Shown: positions 22,977 through 35,140 of the stretch, piece by piece
Layout: each line of letters begins with the position of its first letter
Numbering within the stretch: the first letter of the stretch is position 1
From: Xestospongia bergquistia
Lineage: Eukaryota; Porifera; Demospongiae; Haplosclerida; Petrosiidae
NCBI GenBank assembly: GCA_963965975.1
Contig: OZ014422.1
Span: 3,371,155-3,435,154 of the forward strand
Direction of reading: 5' to 3'
DNA: 64,000 bases
Translations under genes and position numbers: made by a program
Notes under the pieces: generated by a model
The model's database searches: none
What the model was told of the DNA's origin: nothing
What the model saw: only the letters and a program-made list of their open reading frames with translations

Positions 22977-25733
22977 GTAAACATAACAATGTAGAACCAA
23001 GCATCAGCGAGACATTTCCAGTTGGGTTTGGTTCCTGATTTTGGTCGTATATTGTAGGTCTATCATATATGGAAACTAAGGACAGACATTCATTTCTGTA
23101 TTGTTATATATGGAAGCTGAGGATGTATATTCCAACTCCATATAACCCCATTTGTTTGAAATTGGAAATAGGAATTGGAATGTCCATCTGCAGCTTTCGT
23201 AGAGAACTTAATGATTGCAGTATAACCAGTAATTATTACTTATAATTAAGTATCAAGAGTTAGTAATTTTAGTTAATTTTAAATCAACCTTACTCATGTA
23301 ACTACATGTTTACTAAAAATAGTAACATATGATTGCATATAGAGTCTAACAAGTAGTCGATAACACAATATTGATTCTGGTTACATTGTGGTTACTTTCA
23401 AAAGCTACTTTATACCTCTTGGTTGTCATATAAAATATATAAAAGCAAGTTCTAGGACAACATCATATGGTTGACCATGTTGGCAATGCTTTGTAAAATG
23501 TATAGACTTTAGGACCCCTACTGGAGAATACATTCATCAATATATGTGAATCAGTTCAACATATGAAACAAGTATCAAATACTTTAATGGCATATGGAAT
23601 TCAATACCTATATTTCTAAACTTGGAAGACTTAACATACAACTACTTCACTACTGGATCAAATGTATCTTTAATTTTCTACAGATAGGTGACTATGAAGG
23701 AAACGATAAATAATTAACTATTGAAATGCAGATGTTCCAGAAATCTGTTCAAGATTTGATTTGTTACAAATACTTACACCTAAGATTCCACTACATCAAT
23801 CAAAGCTAAATAATCAATATGAACATGACAACCCAGAAACATCAGCCATTTACATGATACAGTAACTATGGTTCATATCATGACTACACGTATGATTTTA
23901 ACACATAGACATTATAGATGTATTACAAAAGTCTATGCATTTATTAACCTGATAATTGTAAAGACAACAATTAACAGTATGCAATCCTTAATAGACAAGG
24001 AAAAACAATTATATATATAATTATGAATATATATTATATCTCAAGCTTTACGTACATGTTCACAGTACTACATTCCATTAATAAAACTATTTTTCAATAC
24101 ATACTGCAAAACTGGTCTATGTTTTTGGTAAACTTAGCTCAATTTTTGGAGAATTCTAGTTATAAAACAACAACTTTAATTAAAATAAAAACATAGCAAA
24201 TCCATGCAAAGGTGGAGCTCCTAATAATATAACTACTTATGCTCCTACTCTGTTCTTTATGTCATAAAGATATTAATTGTTATCCTGGTTCTCTTTTCTC
24301 TACAATATAGTATTTTCATACATTTCTGTAAGTATCATTTTTCTATATTTTTAATAGTTACTTGGCAGAAATACCTTTGATTGTGTAGAAAAAATATCTT
24401 AAGGGATAAGCTATCAAGATAAAATGAAAAAAGCAATATAAATATCTATGACTTTTCATTTAATTTTATTACAGGTACCATGCACAAAAAGACAGTTATT
24501 AATTTCAAAATTAGAAATAATGAAAAGCATATTAACTGTGAGACCAATTAATGTATAAAGAAAGAGATGTAATGACTGGTAATATGAAGATATTTGTCCT
24601 TCAAATTATGTTAGAGTATTTTATATTTAATTAAATGTGATATGATAATGATTTAGTACAAATGAACTAGCTATTATATTCAAGTGTATGTCATGAATCA
24701 ACACTCTTGATAAAAGATTTTACATTTTGTAAAATTTCAAAATATCCATCTACATCAACCAAACGTAATAGAGATAGAGAAGAATATAGCTTATCATTTA
24801 TGATGCATAATATAATTCAAATGAAATTAAGACAGTGTACAATCAAAACAATACATTTATTTCACTGTTACAATTTGAACAATATATAATAAATCCTTTC
24901 TGATTTAATGAAGTTTTATTAATACTACCATATGCCATAGCAATGAGATTCTTAAATAAAATACTTACTAGAGAATATATTCATGAATATAAGGAAACAG
25001 TTCATTTTGTGAGACACCTATCAAATACTTTGACCACATATATGGTAATAAATGTCTATATACTGTGTTTTTTTTTACCTTGGTAGACTTGACATATAGG
25101 GCTCTCATTACTGGACCAAATGTATCTCTCGTTTTCTACAGGCAGGTAAATTTAAAGTATTTATAAATGAAATGATTCTTGAAAAAATTTCTCCATTATC
25201 GGAATTTCAATGAATCAATTTTTCATTCTAAATGTCTACTAATATTCCATTTTATCATTCAAAAATCAAAATTATGACATTAGCCAATATTCATTGATAC
25301 ATGCAGTCACAATAATGAGTGTATGTACATGAAGGTTCTTACTCATAGAGAAATTAGAGGAATTAAAAAAGTACATGCATTTATTAACTTGACAATTTTA
25401 AGGACAATATTTGACAATATACAACTCATAACAGACAAAGCAAAAAGTATTATAATTATGAAAGTTTCTATATATTAAGCTTTGAATGTGTATGGTTTCA
25501 TAGTACAACAATTCTATTATTAAAACTACTTATTTTTATAAATTGTCTGTATTTCTTGTGAACTTTTTGTTATGTAGAGTGAAGGAATTTATAAAACCAT
25601 TCAAACATATCACAAAACCAAAACTATGCTTATTGTAAAGGTGAAACTTCAAAGTCACTTCAACTCCGTACTTATGTTAATAAAGACATCTACATAACCA
25701 TCATTACAACTTTGAGCGATCTACAGCTATCTT
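22977..25733. repeat. Degenerate tandem copy of the 5' region and first exon of the Frizzled-like gene
   Basis: Sequence at about 23505-24420 repeats at about 24940-25960. Shared blocks include ggatcaaatgtatctttaa / ggaccaaatgtatctctcg (23655 and 25113), acaattttaagg-type stretches, and the first-exon membrane segment with its donor (ggttctcttttctctacaat..gtaagtatc ending at 24328, against ggctcttttttctctaccta..gtaagtgtc ending at 25866). The offset is about 1.46-1.54 kb. The upstream copy has lost the open frame, so it looks like a dead duplicate of promoter and exon 1. The rest of the interval is AT-rich and shows no gene. Confidence 0.6.
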
Positions 25734-25742
25734 TTGCTACTA

Positions 25743-28700
25743 AAGATGGCATGTGACTGCAAAGAGAAAAGAAAGTTACCTTTTATCGAAATTTTTGTCT
25801 TGACTATTGCACTAGTTGTTGTACTGGCTCTTTTTTCTCTACCTATTGTATTTTACTATATTTATGTAAGTGTCATTTGTCCATATCAAACTATTAGTCT
25901 GTACAGTAAAATTTACTAGCAGAAATTTATTTGACAGTATTGAAAATTACCTTAAGAGATGTCATGCAGGTTAAATTAGCAAATGAACAATATATAAAAT
26001 TGTTACATCATATTATATTATATTGTACAGAAAGAAGTTATTGAGTCTTTCAGTAAATTGAAGTGTTAGTACATATATTTTAATAATATGTCCAAAATAA
26101 TAATGTTGCAAATGTTTTGGTCCAATACATTAAACATCATACTGTTTTTATTGCTAATGTACTATAGAATTGTCTGTTGATGTTGTTGTTAAAACTGTGA
26201 TAATACACACATAATGCTGAACCATTGCTGTTAGTATGAAATTGATATATACAGTTTAATGTATTTTGTAGCAAACAAAATACCCGTAAATCAAATAAAC
26301 AAACAATTAATTTTATATTTTTTGTAGTGTGTACTACATACACTAATTTATGGGGTGCCTGCTGTCAATATTATAATTATAATTCTTTTATGACCTTTAC
26401 AAATGTCATGACACATTTATAAATAATGTGAGACATTTATAAATGTCATGAGAGTTTTTTATGTGTACGTGAAATTATTTCTAAATAAATGAGTATATCA
26501 ATAAATGTCATGGAAGGTTAATAAATGTACAAATTTATAAGTCATAGTACAAGTGATACCCCACATCTAATTAGTACATTTTGCTCAATTACAGGACTCA
26601 TTCAATGATAACAGAATCAAAGAAACTACTGGACCAATCGCTATTAATAACAAGACCAGATGTACCACATTGTCCATGACCTGGAGTAGACTCAACACAT
26701 CATATCCATACTGTAATAACTATCCATATATGGGTACAATAGGTAGGGACATTCTAACTACATGGCATTTATGTACTGTTGGAAATGGAGATGTTTACAT
26801 TAATGGGACCGAACATACCCAAAGTCAACAAGAAAATGATTTAGCACTGTTGGACAAGTTTTTAGGTTAGTAATAATATGTATTACATGATTTAATCAAA
26901 TACATATCTAGTATACCACAAAGACTGTCAAAACATTGCTCTTCCATTTCTCTGTCAATATTACTTTCCACTTTATGACTGTCCTAATGGAGAAATATAT
27001 ACAGCATCAAGAGAAGACTGTATTGACATTAGTACTGGTATATGTGCTTCATTATGGAATCTGGCTATTAATATGGCTATGATGATAGATTACCTAACTG
27101 TCAGGGACTGCCATCTTGTGAGGATAGCATGAGTTTGTTTGTTTAATAATTACATACATACAATATTATCATGCATGTCAGGGCTTCAAAATATTATAGT
27201 TTCATTGATAATAATTATTAATGCCTGATTGCATGACTATTGTGTCATTTTATATGAATGTTATTTCATTATGAAATTAATAACTAGAATAAGAAATTCA
27301 TACATACTTTATCTCAATACAATAACATACATTGACTTGTACAATGAACATCAGAATGACTCTTCACTAAACCTGTCTTCAACCTCTATCATTGCAAGCA
27401 TAACATGTAGAAGTAATTTTAGTAAAGTCAACAATATATGTCAACCTCAATGTGATAGATTTGAACAAGGCACTCATATTGGAACTCAAATTATGATATA
27501 CTCAGAACTAGTACCATCATGTGTTGCTTTGCTACTTTGTATACTAATTATGATATTATCAATCAAGAATTATAAAACAATGTGAGCTCATAAATATTAT
27601 AAAAGAATCGTCAAAGTTACTAATCATTGTTTATAGGTTTGTTTATCCCTCTATCATCATATTGTTTGAAATCATTGATTGTGCAGTAGTAGGTCAGAAA
27701 AATATAATGAGTTATTGTTAAACGTTTTCTCACTTTTATAGCTAGTTTGTTTGCGATCATTTCCATTGACAGAAATAGTTTACTATGCAGTTCAGCAAGT
27801 GTTATTGACAGTATCAATATCCAACACTATTTTGTACAATTTCAGGTTTGTTTCATATCACAAACAATAGTCACATACATTTCTTATAGGTGCTGTGTTT
27901 CATTATGTGCTGGTAAACTTTATACTGTGGTGGTTCTTCCATTTATGTATACTTTTTCATAAAGTTGTTTATCCTTTTCACACCAATAGATTGGAAAAAA
28001 TGGGACGGCAGAAATACATTTTTACAACTATTTTATTCTTGGGTATTTATACACATTACAAAGTATGTAATTAATTATCATACTATAGCATTGTTTGTGC
28101 CATTGCCAGCTGTCATAGTCTCTCTTTCAGTAGAAGAACATCATTATAAAGTACTTCATTTCCCTCCATCTATATGTATAAGTAGTAGAGCTATGTCATT
28201 CTATTCTATTATTGTCATTATTGATGTACGTGTTGCTATTGGAGTCTACCTTTTAATTGTTGTCTTTTGGATTATTAAAAAGGTAATATATATAAAGATG
28301 ATATTGACTTGATTATAATTTGTTTAGAATTCAGTATTTTTATTGAACAGGAAGCAAAAACTGAGTACAGCTGAAAAGAAGATAATCATTGCTTTATGTT
28401 CATTTATACTTTTTGCTGTACTCACTTTTGTACAGAATAGTCTTGGACTTACAACTTTAGATACATTTATAGCTGCTCTGACTGATTACATCAACTGTGA
28501 GTCTTTTGGTCACATCCCTGGCAAATGCAATAGATCCAGTTTTGAACAGCACTACAATCTATATCTAGATGCAATATCAAATATTCTGATGGGACTTATT
28601 CCTTTATCTATTCTTAACTTTGTGCTCAAATGGAGATCAGTTCAAAAGAAAATGAAAATATTCTTGGAATGTATCAGGAGATCTAGTAAGAGAATAGTAA

Positions 28701-28759
28701 CAGCCACAAATCCTACAATTATATCATCAAGTGATAAAGGAGCTGATACTGAACCATGA
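25743..28759 (+). CDS. Frizzled-like receptor: N-terminal membrane segment, Cys-rich domain, 7TM
   Basis: Exon 1 (25746-25865) starts MACDCKEKRKLPFIEIFVLT and encodes a signal anchor/signal peptide. Exon 2 is about 26595-26865. Exon 3 (from about 26910) has the CRD-like core CQNIALPFLCQYYFPLYDC and REDCIDISTGIC, and LPNCQGLPSC one frame off after about 27075. Exon 4 (about 27353-27582) ends in TM1 and ILSIKNYKT; the next exon (27637-27691) gives MFVYPSIIILFEII, matching the RF-YP-II signature after TM1 of Frizzled proteins. Then come exons at 27742-27845 and about 27891-28075 (ILWWFFHLCILFHKVV), then 28078-28281 and about 28330-28759 (TM6, Cys-containing loop, TM7, basic tail). The KTxxxW Dishevelled motif after TM7 is not seen. 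Two junctions need a frame change (about 27075 and 27890), so this is either a mis-read splice or a decaying gene. Confidence 0.65.
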
Positions 28760-29333
28760 TAGTAAGGTATATCATTACATGTATAAGTCAGACATATTAA
28801 TATAAGTGTTAGTATGTTACATATTGAATATGCTATTACATTTGTTACACTTTTGTATCAATTTTGTTGGTATCTTTAGTATTTTAGTTAATTTTATTAG
28901 TGCAGCCACTTATTGAATTTATTAACCATCAATCATAACTAAGTGTGTGGAAGGTTTGTTTATATCATAACTATCCCTCGTGCAAGGCAAGTACAGTATA
29001 ATTACAGAATAGTTTAAGTATTGACAGAAATAATTTAATTGATTGAAACAGCTATCGTATAAGGGTACAAAGTTTACTAGCGTATTAAATTTCGTCACGA
29101 ACACTTAATCTGCTGACAATCTACCGAGAAATATTCTTGCATGCGCAAATCCATACACGAGGTTGGGATCGTACTTATCGCTTTTTAAATTCTATAATCA
29201 ACAGTAACCTTAAAATGTTTTTGTAGATGTGATAATTTTTAATGGTCATGTAAGCCATATGCATCACCACAAACTTTTCCACGTGTAAGAGAGTTTGACT
29301 ACACCTCTAATTATGACTGCGACAAATTTCATC
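28760..29333. other. Intergenic interval after the Frizzled-like gene
   Basis: AT-rich 3' flank with no open frame that I can support on either strand, apart from the start of a 60-residue minus-strand stretch without motifs. Confidence 0.4.
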
Positions 29334-29891
29334 TGGCAATCTGACATTAGCTTTAACATCAGGGAGGTGCAGTCACAATTACATATAATATATGGTGTAC
29401 AGCAGTCTTACATATGGCAACAAGACAAAGAGGAGTATATGATAATAGAAAGTGATGACAAGACAATGCACAACCTATTTTTTGTTGTCTATGTCCAGTA
29501 GTTGTCTATATTGATGCCTTCACTCATGAGCCATTTTAATATGTCGATACTTTCAACAAGCTTCAGATTTACAAGGCTGAGCAAGGATAAGCTGATCAGT
29601 GTTAATTATTATCCAAATTCACAGTCATAATAAGCAGTTGTTGATTACCAGCATTAGATATAGCTAAACCTACTATAAAAGAGACCAAAATAGACACTAA
29701 TATATATAGTATAACAATTATTATGATACAGTTATTATATTGTCATTTCAAGCAGTTAAAGGACATCAATTCAATTAAACAACAACTACAATACGAAAAT
29801 GAAATCAATAGTACAAGATCATGCAAATTTCCATTAGAAAAGATGTCATGTGAATGGGCAGATGCTAGATAATTTAGATGTGAAGTAAAAA
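29334..29891 (+). repeat. Left arm of a large inverted duplication
   Basis: This arm is matched in inverse orientation at 31256-31829 with high identity over about 560 bp. It contains two short coding-like segments. The first (29295-29501) ends DKTMHNLFFVVYVQ and has VQSQLHIIYGVQQSYIW and EEYMIIESDDKTM, faintly like a PB1 domain (weak). The second, an ATG-led frame from about 29724 to 29872, reads HFKQLKDINSIKQQLQYENE, a charged helix. Both copies keep these frames with few changes, which suggests a duplicated gene fragment rather than simple repeat DNA. Confidence 0.75.
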
Positions 29892-31255
29892 ATTCCCACA
29901 CTCATTATTGTTAAACTGTCATTAATTGCCACAGTTACAGTTACATTGATGATAAGAGAAGAGACAAAACCATTAATAAATAAAATGTCAGATGATAATG
30001 CACAAAATAACAAACATTTATTCTCCAAATATAACAATTAAAACAAGGGTGTTAATGATAATCATTAACAAAGCATCCTGAAATATTAATGAATATGATG
30101 TCAGTAGTAAAGGAAATATTGACAACAGACCAGTCCAAAACTAATATCTTTTTTTGTATGAACAAAAGCAACATGCATATACTGAATTATTAAACTGTCT
30201 GTGTCTGATGTTTAATTCTTAATTGTTTCCCTTAGTGTGTATTGTATAATTTTGATATGTTGTGTCTTGTTGAACTATCCTAAATAGTTATTCTCCTTTT
30301 GACTGGCAGTGTCTATCATATAACTGGTTCCAATTTGTTAATTAACATTCTGTGTCTGTTGTATAATGTTTTTCTCTTGTCTGTTGTATAATCCTGACAA
30401 AAAACCACTTGTGTCATTTTACTATTTTGATGTATTTATGTCGGCCTTTTCTAAATATTTTATCTGTCATTGTCATTGTCTTACTGCCATCTAGAAATTT
30501 TCTGAGGTCCTGAGACCATCGTGACTCTGCTATTATTTATTTATTGTTTTTGTATGAAAGTAACTTCAGTATTTTATTTTGTGTGATCTTATTTTCTGCA
30601 AAATGAACCAATTAATATGTACTTATGTTTTCCTTATTATTGTGTTCATTATTTTATATAATCCCTGTTTAGTCCTATACAGTTGTACAATAGAGTGTGT
30701 TTTATCTCCCTAAAACATAATGTATATGGTCTTGCTCTATGTAACCCACAGAGGTAATGTACTGCACACACTCGCGCTCGCATGCATCATTAAAACTATG
30801 TATTGTTTGTTCATTGTGTGTTCCCTACATGCTATATCTACTATTTTATAATTAACAGTACATATAGTATACTATTAGTAAAACATGATTTAAACTATAT
30901 ATTCACTTAGTTTTGATGGGTCAACTGGTAACACTGGTTACTATTGTTTGTATATATGACATATACACTCCCTTCATTCTTTTTCTTGCATCTAGGTTTT
31001 CAATCTGGCTTCTGATTTTTGGATGCTCTTTTTGCCTTTCATCTATTTGGCATAAAATTTTCATTACATTCAAGCATCTTTGTTGTTTGGCTGATTGGCC
31101 CCAAAACACACAAATATCTAACATGAATCTACATTTTAAACTGTCATTTTGATTTAATTATCATCAAGGTTCATCCTGTGTCTTAGAATTTTGCTAGGCA
31201 CCTATATTTAATCACCTGTTAAACTGACATCTAAGAATTTTTATTTGGCATTAAG
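29892..31255. other. Spacer of the inverted duplication
   Basis: About 1.36 kb, AT-rich. No gene supported. A block at about 30468-30530 (gtcttactgccatctagaaa) recurs near 51066-51110, so some of this is dispersed repeat. Confidence 0.4.
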
Positions 31256-31829
31256 TTTTTACTTCACATTTAAATTATGTGGTATCTGCCAATTTACCTG
31301 ACATCTTTTCTAATGCAAATTTGCATGATCTTGTACTATTGATTTCATTTTCATACTGTAGTTGTTGTTTAATTGAATTGATGTCCTTTAACTGCTTGAA
31401 ATGACAATATGATAACTGTATCATAGTAATTGTTATACTATATATATATATATATATATATATTACTGTCTATTTTGATCTCTTTTATAGTAGGTTTATC
31501 TACATCTAATGCTGGAAATCAACAACTGCTTATTATGACTGTGAATTTGGATAATAATTAATACTGATCAGCTTATCATGGCTCAGCCTTGTAAATCTGA
31601 AGCTTGTTGAGTATATTGACATATTAAAATGGCTCATGTGTAAAGGCATCAATATAGACAACTACTGGACATAGACAACAAAAAATAGGTTGTGCATTGT
31701 TTTGTCATCACTTTCTATTATCATATACTCCTCTTTGTCTTGTTGCCATATGTAAGACTGCTGTACACCATATATTATATGTAATTGTGACTGCACCTCC
31801 CTGATGTTAAAGCTAATGTCAGATTGCCA
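31256..31829 (-). repeat. Right arm of a large inverted duplication, with TA expansion
   Basis: Inverse copy of 29334-29891. It differs by scattered substitutions and by a TA microsatellite (about 31440-31463) where the left arm has only a short atatatagtat. The minus strand keeps the same charged-helix frame as the left arm, ending about 13 codons later in a slightly different tail. Confidence 0.75.
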
Positions 31830-31926
31830 TACAGATATATTTTTTTCAATTTAACCCAACTCTTATTAAATAAAAAAGAGTTAGATATTAAAAATTTGTA
31901 TGTATACGTATAGTTAGTTACTTATT

Positions 31927-32080
31927 ACATATCTACAAACATCACAGCACCTCTTCTGGGTGGTGCTGTCACTTCACAATGAGCACCCACAGTAGTTGCT
32001 TTAGTTGACTTTTACTCTTCAATGAGCTTGCATTTAATTTCCCTCACAAACTGACCAAACTTCATCTTCTCCTTCAAAGC
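31927..32080 (-). pseudogene. Tubulin-folding cofactor B-like fragment (start of a CAP-Gly domain)
   Basis: On the minus strand the sequence encodes LKEKMKFGQFVREIKCKLIEE, a stop, then KSTKATTVGAHCEVTAPPRR and GAVMFV before a second stop. VGxxCEV...PRRGxVMFVG is the opening of the CAP-Gly domain of tubulin-folding cofactor B, where a KxGxF stretch also precedes it. Only this piece is visible and it contains a stop, so it is probably a relic or one damaged exon. The identification rests on about 25 residues. Confidence 0.5.
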
Positions 32081-33138
32081 AAATAAGGACTCTAAAATTA
32101 TTATAGACTATGAAATGTCTTTAAACATTATAGCATCATTGAAATATTTCTGAACCTAATCAAGTTGTGTAGAACTTCAATGTAAGGTTGCATTTAATAC
32201 CTCCTTTTTTAACATATTACTCTTTTAACATTTTGTATTTCTCAACTTCAAATAAATCTTGAATTCTCCAAGAGATTTTGATGGCTGCTATTGCTATCAA
32301 TTGCATATATGAATTATGGAGTTATAGGTGGAGTCCCATCAGTTCAACCCCACCCACAGTAACCATATGTTACTTCAATAACAAATTTTATGAATCCAAT
32401 AATGTTAATACGTAATGTTTTAGGGGGAAGGGGTAATTACAATAGTCACTATGATTTGTCTAGGCTATTATACAATAGTATCCATATTTTAATAGTATTA
32501 TATTATTTTAATTTAGACAACAATTTTAATCCTTAACATCTCACTCTCATAGAAAGAGGTATACGAGGTTATGGAGACAAATAATAACACAAATGATCAT
32601 GTCATTGTGAACTTAATAAGCCTCTAATGATGTTGTGTCACCATCATGACATGTAATGATCTGATCAATTTTTTCTGACTATCAAGAAACTGCAGGAGCA
32701 TATTTGAATTGGCTCCTCTCATTAGCTCCAATTCACCCTAATACACATTTGAACCATGATGATTGTGAGACATACTTCTATAAATACACTCAAGCAGATC
32801 TTTTACCTTCAACTCTGCTATAGTGGTAGAGAGAGGGACTCTTTAGTGAAGTGAAAAAAAGGAGATATTGCTGCTTAGATAAACGTTCTAAGAACCTACT
32901 GTTTCATTTATAACACCATTTTTTTCTTTCCCACTAATAATGATAATAACTTGGCCACTAACTTAAATTTTATTTAGACGTGCTATAGTGATTAGTGATA
33001 TTTAGTAATGAATAACTGAAAGTACATTTTGAAAGTTATTTTTTTGATTTTGAAGTGAAAAATAATTTAAACAAAAAATAAATATTAAACATTAAAACAA
33101 GTACAAAGAAAACATCAATAGGTATAATAAATACAAAA
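32081..33138. other. Intergenic interval
   Basis: No supported gene. AT-rich, with the 3' flank of the Emi-like gene at its right end. Confidence 0.4.
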
Positions 33139-33849
33139 CTAAAGTCTTCTTAATCTTTTTTTGCTCTTCTTGTTACCAATGATAGAGTCAGAGTCGGCTG
33201 GTCTCTTAAGACTAAGTTGTCTTGTACAGCTCTGTTCGTGTGATGACTTGAAACATTGACAACAGAAGTTGTAATCACAGAAATTACAATGAGCTTTATG
33301 AACATTGATTTTTCTAGCTGGAGAACTGCACTTGGGACAAGGTCTTAGACTGGTAGTGGAATTTGCAGTGATAGTATTGGAAGTGACTTTAAGAGACTCC
33401 ATAGAGACAGTACTAGTGGTAATGACATTAATAGATGTTGTTCCAAATGGTCTACAAGGTTGTGGTAAAGTTTGTAATGTGGATTTGATGTGGTGAATAT
33501 TTTCAGAATCCATCTTGATTAGTTTTCTGTAATTTCTGATCTTTTGTACACAGTTCTTGTTCGAGATAACAGCCTGCCTCCAGTTCTTACAGATAGAAAG
33601 ACAGTTAGTGAGATCAACTGGATCAAGGCTTGACAAAATCTGGTCACTGATGTGGCGGAATGAAGGGTAGAGTAGAGAGATGAAATCCACAGTTTCTGCT
33701 GTTGAAGCAGCTTTAGTTGGTGTTAGAAGAGAAAAGACAGGAGGTGGTGAGAGAGGAGCTGTAGTTGTTAGCTCTTGGCTATCTTTGTACAGAGATGAAG
33801 GAGGAGTCAAGAACACACTAGAGGTTATCTTGTTGATAGGAGTATTCAT
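33139..33849 (-). CDS. Emi1/Emi2-like F-box protein with zinc-binding region and LRRL tail
   Basis: Single-exon gene of 236 residues. Order: a Pro/Ser/Thr-rich N-terminus with TPPSS and TPTK; an F-box-like helix set (about residues 58-100: LYPSFRHISDQILSSLDPVD then LTNCLSICKNWRQAV); a Ser/Thr linker; a zinc-binding region (about 168-208) with CPKC, CNFC, CCQC and HEQSC, the IBR-type spacing of Emi proteins; and a basic C-terminus ending KKRLRRL. In vertebrate Emi1 (FBXO5) and Emi2 (FBXO43) the zinc-binding region and the C-terminal LRRL tail inhibit the anaphase-promoting complex. All three signature parts are present here. The protein is about half the length of vertebrate Emi1, mostly from a short N-terminus. 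The start was chosen as the first ATG with no upstream coding signal; the promoter side faces a possible divergent gene at about 34139. Confidence 0.85.
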   Translation of the reverse strand: MNTPINKITSSVFLTPPSSLYKDSQELTTTAPLSPPPVFSLLTPTKAASTAETVDFISLLYPSFRHISDQILSSLDPVDLTNCLSICKNWRQAVISNKNCVQKIRNYRKLIKMDSENIHHIKSTLQTLPQPCRPFGTTSINVITTSTVSMESLKVTSNTITANSTTSLRPCPKCSSPARKINVHKAHCNFCDYNFCCQCFKSSHEQSCTRQLSLKRPADSDSIIGNKKSKKRLRRL

Positions 33850-34138
33850 CGTTTGAGCTTATCTTGAGTTAGTAAAGAGAGCAGAGTGTATGAAGTTCAC
33901 AAATGAAAAGCAATGTACTAACCACACACAAAGCTAAGATAGATATACTCATAAGGCGAGTGACAGACTTTTGAAAATTCCCTCCAATTTTGAAAATGGC
34001 CCGTTGCCATGGTAACTGAGCTTCCACGCGTGGAGTATAGCACAACGAACTTGTGCGAACTACAGGAGGTCATGCAACGTTTTTACTCCCGCCAAAATTG
34101 AACGGTTGTATGATCTCGTAGCGAGTCACCAAGATAAT

Positions 34139-34231
34139 ATGCCAAGACAAGGCTGGCGTGTGATCAAACCAATGGAGAAGATGGTGGAAGCAAACTTTCC
34201 AAAGCTATACTTTCTATTGGAACAAAAGTAG
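34139..34231 (+). CDS. Short ORF divergent from the Emi-like gene (possible first exon)
   Basis: The ORF starts MPRQGWRVIKPMEKMVEANF and stays open for 30 codons to a TAG. It lies about 290 bp from the Emi-like start on the opposite strand, in a locally less AT-rich stretch, as a divergent promoter would. No family was recognised. It might connect to weak coding signals at 34668-34770 (KIKEFLTLLKLSPTYIS) and the leucine-rich piece at 34972, but I cannot link them. Confidence 0.25.
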   Translation: MPRQGWRVIKPMEKMVEANFPKLYFLLEQK

Positions 34232-34971
34232 AAGAAAGTGGCTTATCAAGAAAAGGAGAAGACTTCATTTAATTGTATCAACAGTTAAGGATGTCAATGT
34301 ATGAGATAAATTTGTATTATAAATATATAAATGCAAATTTTACTATTGATAGAAATCAATATAATTACATGCATGTACAATTTGTGTTTAGAAAATACAC
34401 TATTATACTTAGTTCACTATTGTAAAATTATAGCTGTTACTATATACATATTTAACAATAGGTCAAAGAGAATATTGGTAACATCTTTGCAAAGTTTTTT
34501 TTTAAAAAAGGCAAATCACGAACCAGCTCAAGTCTTTTTAATCAGTAAGGAAGCAATATCATTGATTATCAATAATAATATTTAAATGGCTGTTTGGATG
34601 CTTACTTTTTGGATAATTTACAATATCTTCATTATATTTGTTGTCTTGATTGATATTTTTGTTTAGATAGATCCTACTAAGATAAAAGAGTTTCTGACTT
34701 TACTGAAGTTATCTCCTACATACATATCTACAAACTGTTTCTATAACCTCTTCTTCCTCCAAAAGTGAAAGCTTAGACAAACCTCTTACAAAACTGGTCA
34801 CCTAATCTTGTGGCGATTGTCCTATTCAAGGAGTCCATTCAACTCTCTAGACCATACATGCTAATGAGATGGATCTACACAAAATAGACAGATGTATGCT
34901 GGAACTAATGATTTTACACTGTTTAGTAAAGATATCAAGACTTTTTCAGAAGAAATTAAAAGTCCTACAAA

Positions 34972-35140
34972 CTCTACTTTCTTCCTCATACATTTTCCAA
35001 ATCAATAATTCAATTAAAATTGGACTGTAATAAGTTACAACTTCTTCCTCAAACATTTAGCAAATTGTCATCTCTTTGTTTTCTGTCTACATTATCAAAT
35101 CAACTTGCTGTTTTGTCTCATTCTTTCTTTATGCTTTGAC
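34972..35140 (+). pseudogene. Leucine-rich repeat fragment
   Basis: The frame reads LYFLPHTFSKSIIQLKLDCN and then KLQLLPQTFSKLSSLCFL. This is two units of an LRR of the form LxLxxNxLxxLPxxFxxL, the second nearly perfect. It runs on weakly to a TGA at about 35137. No complete gene can be assembled around it; several other open pieces from 34.3 to 35.5 kb may be its decayed neighbours. Confidence 0.45.
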
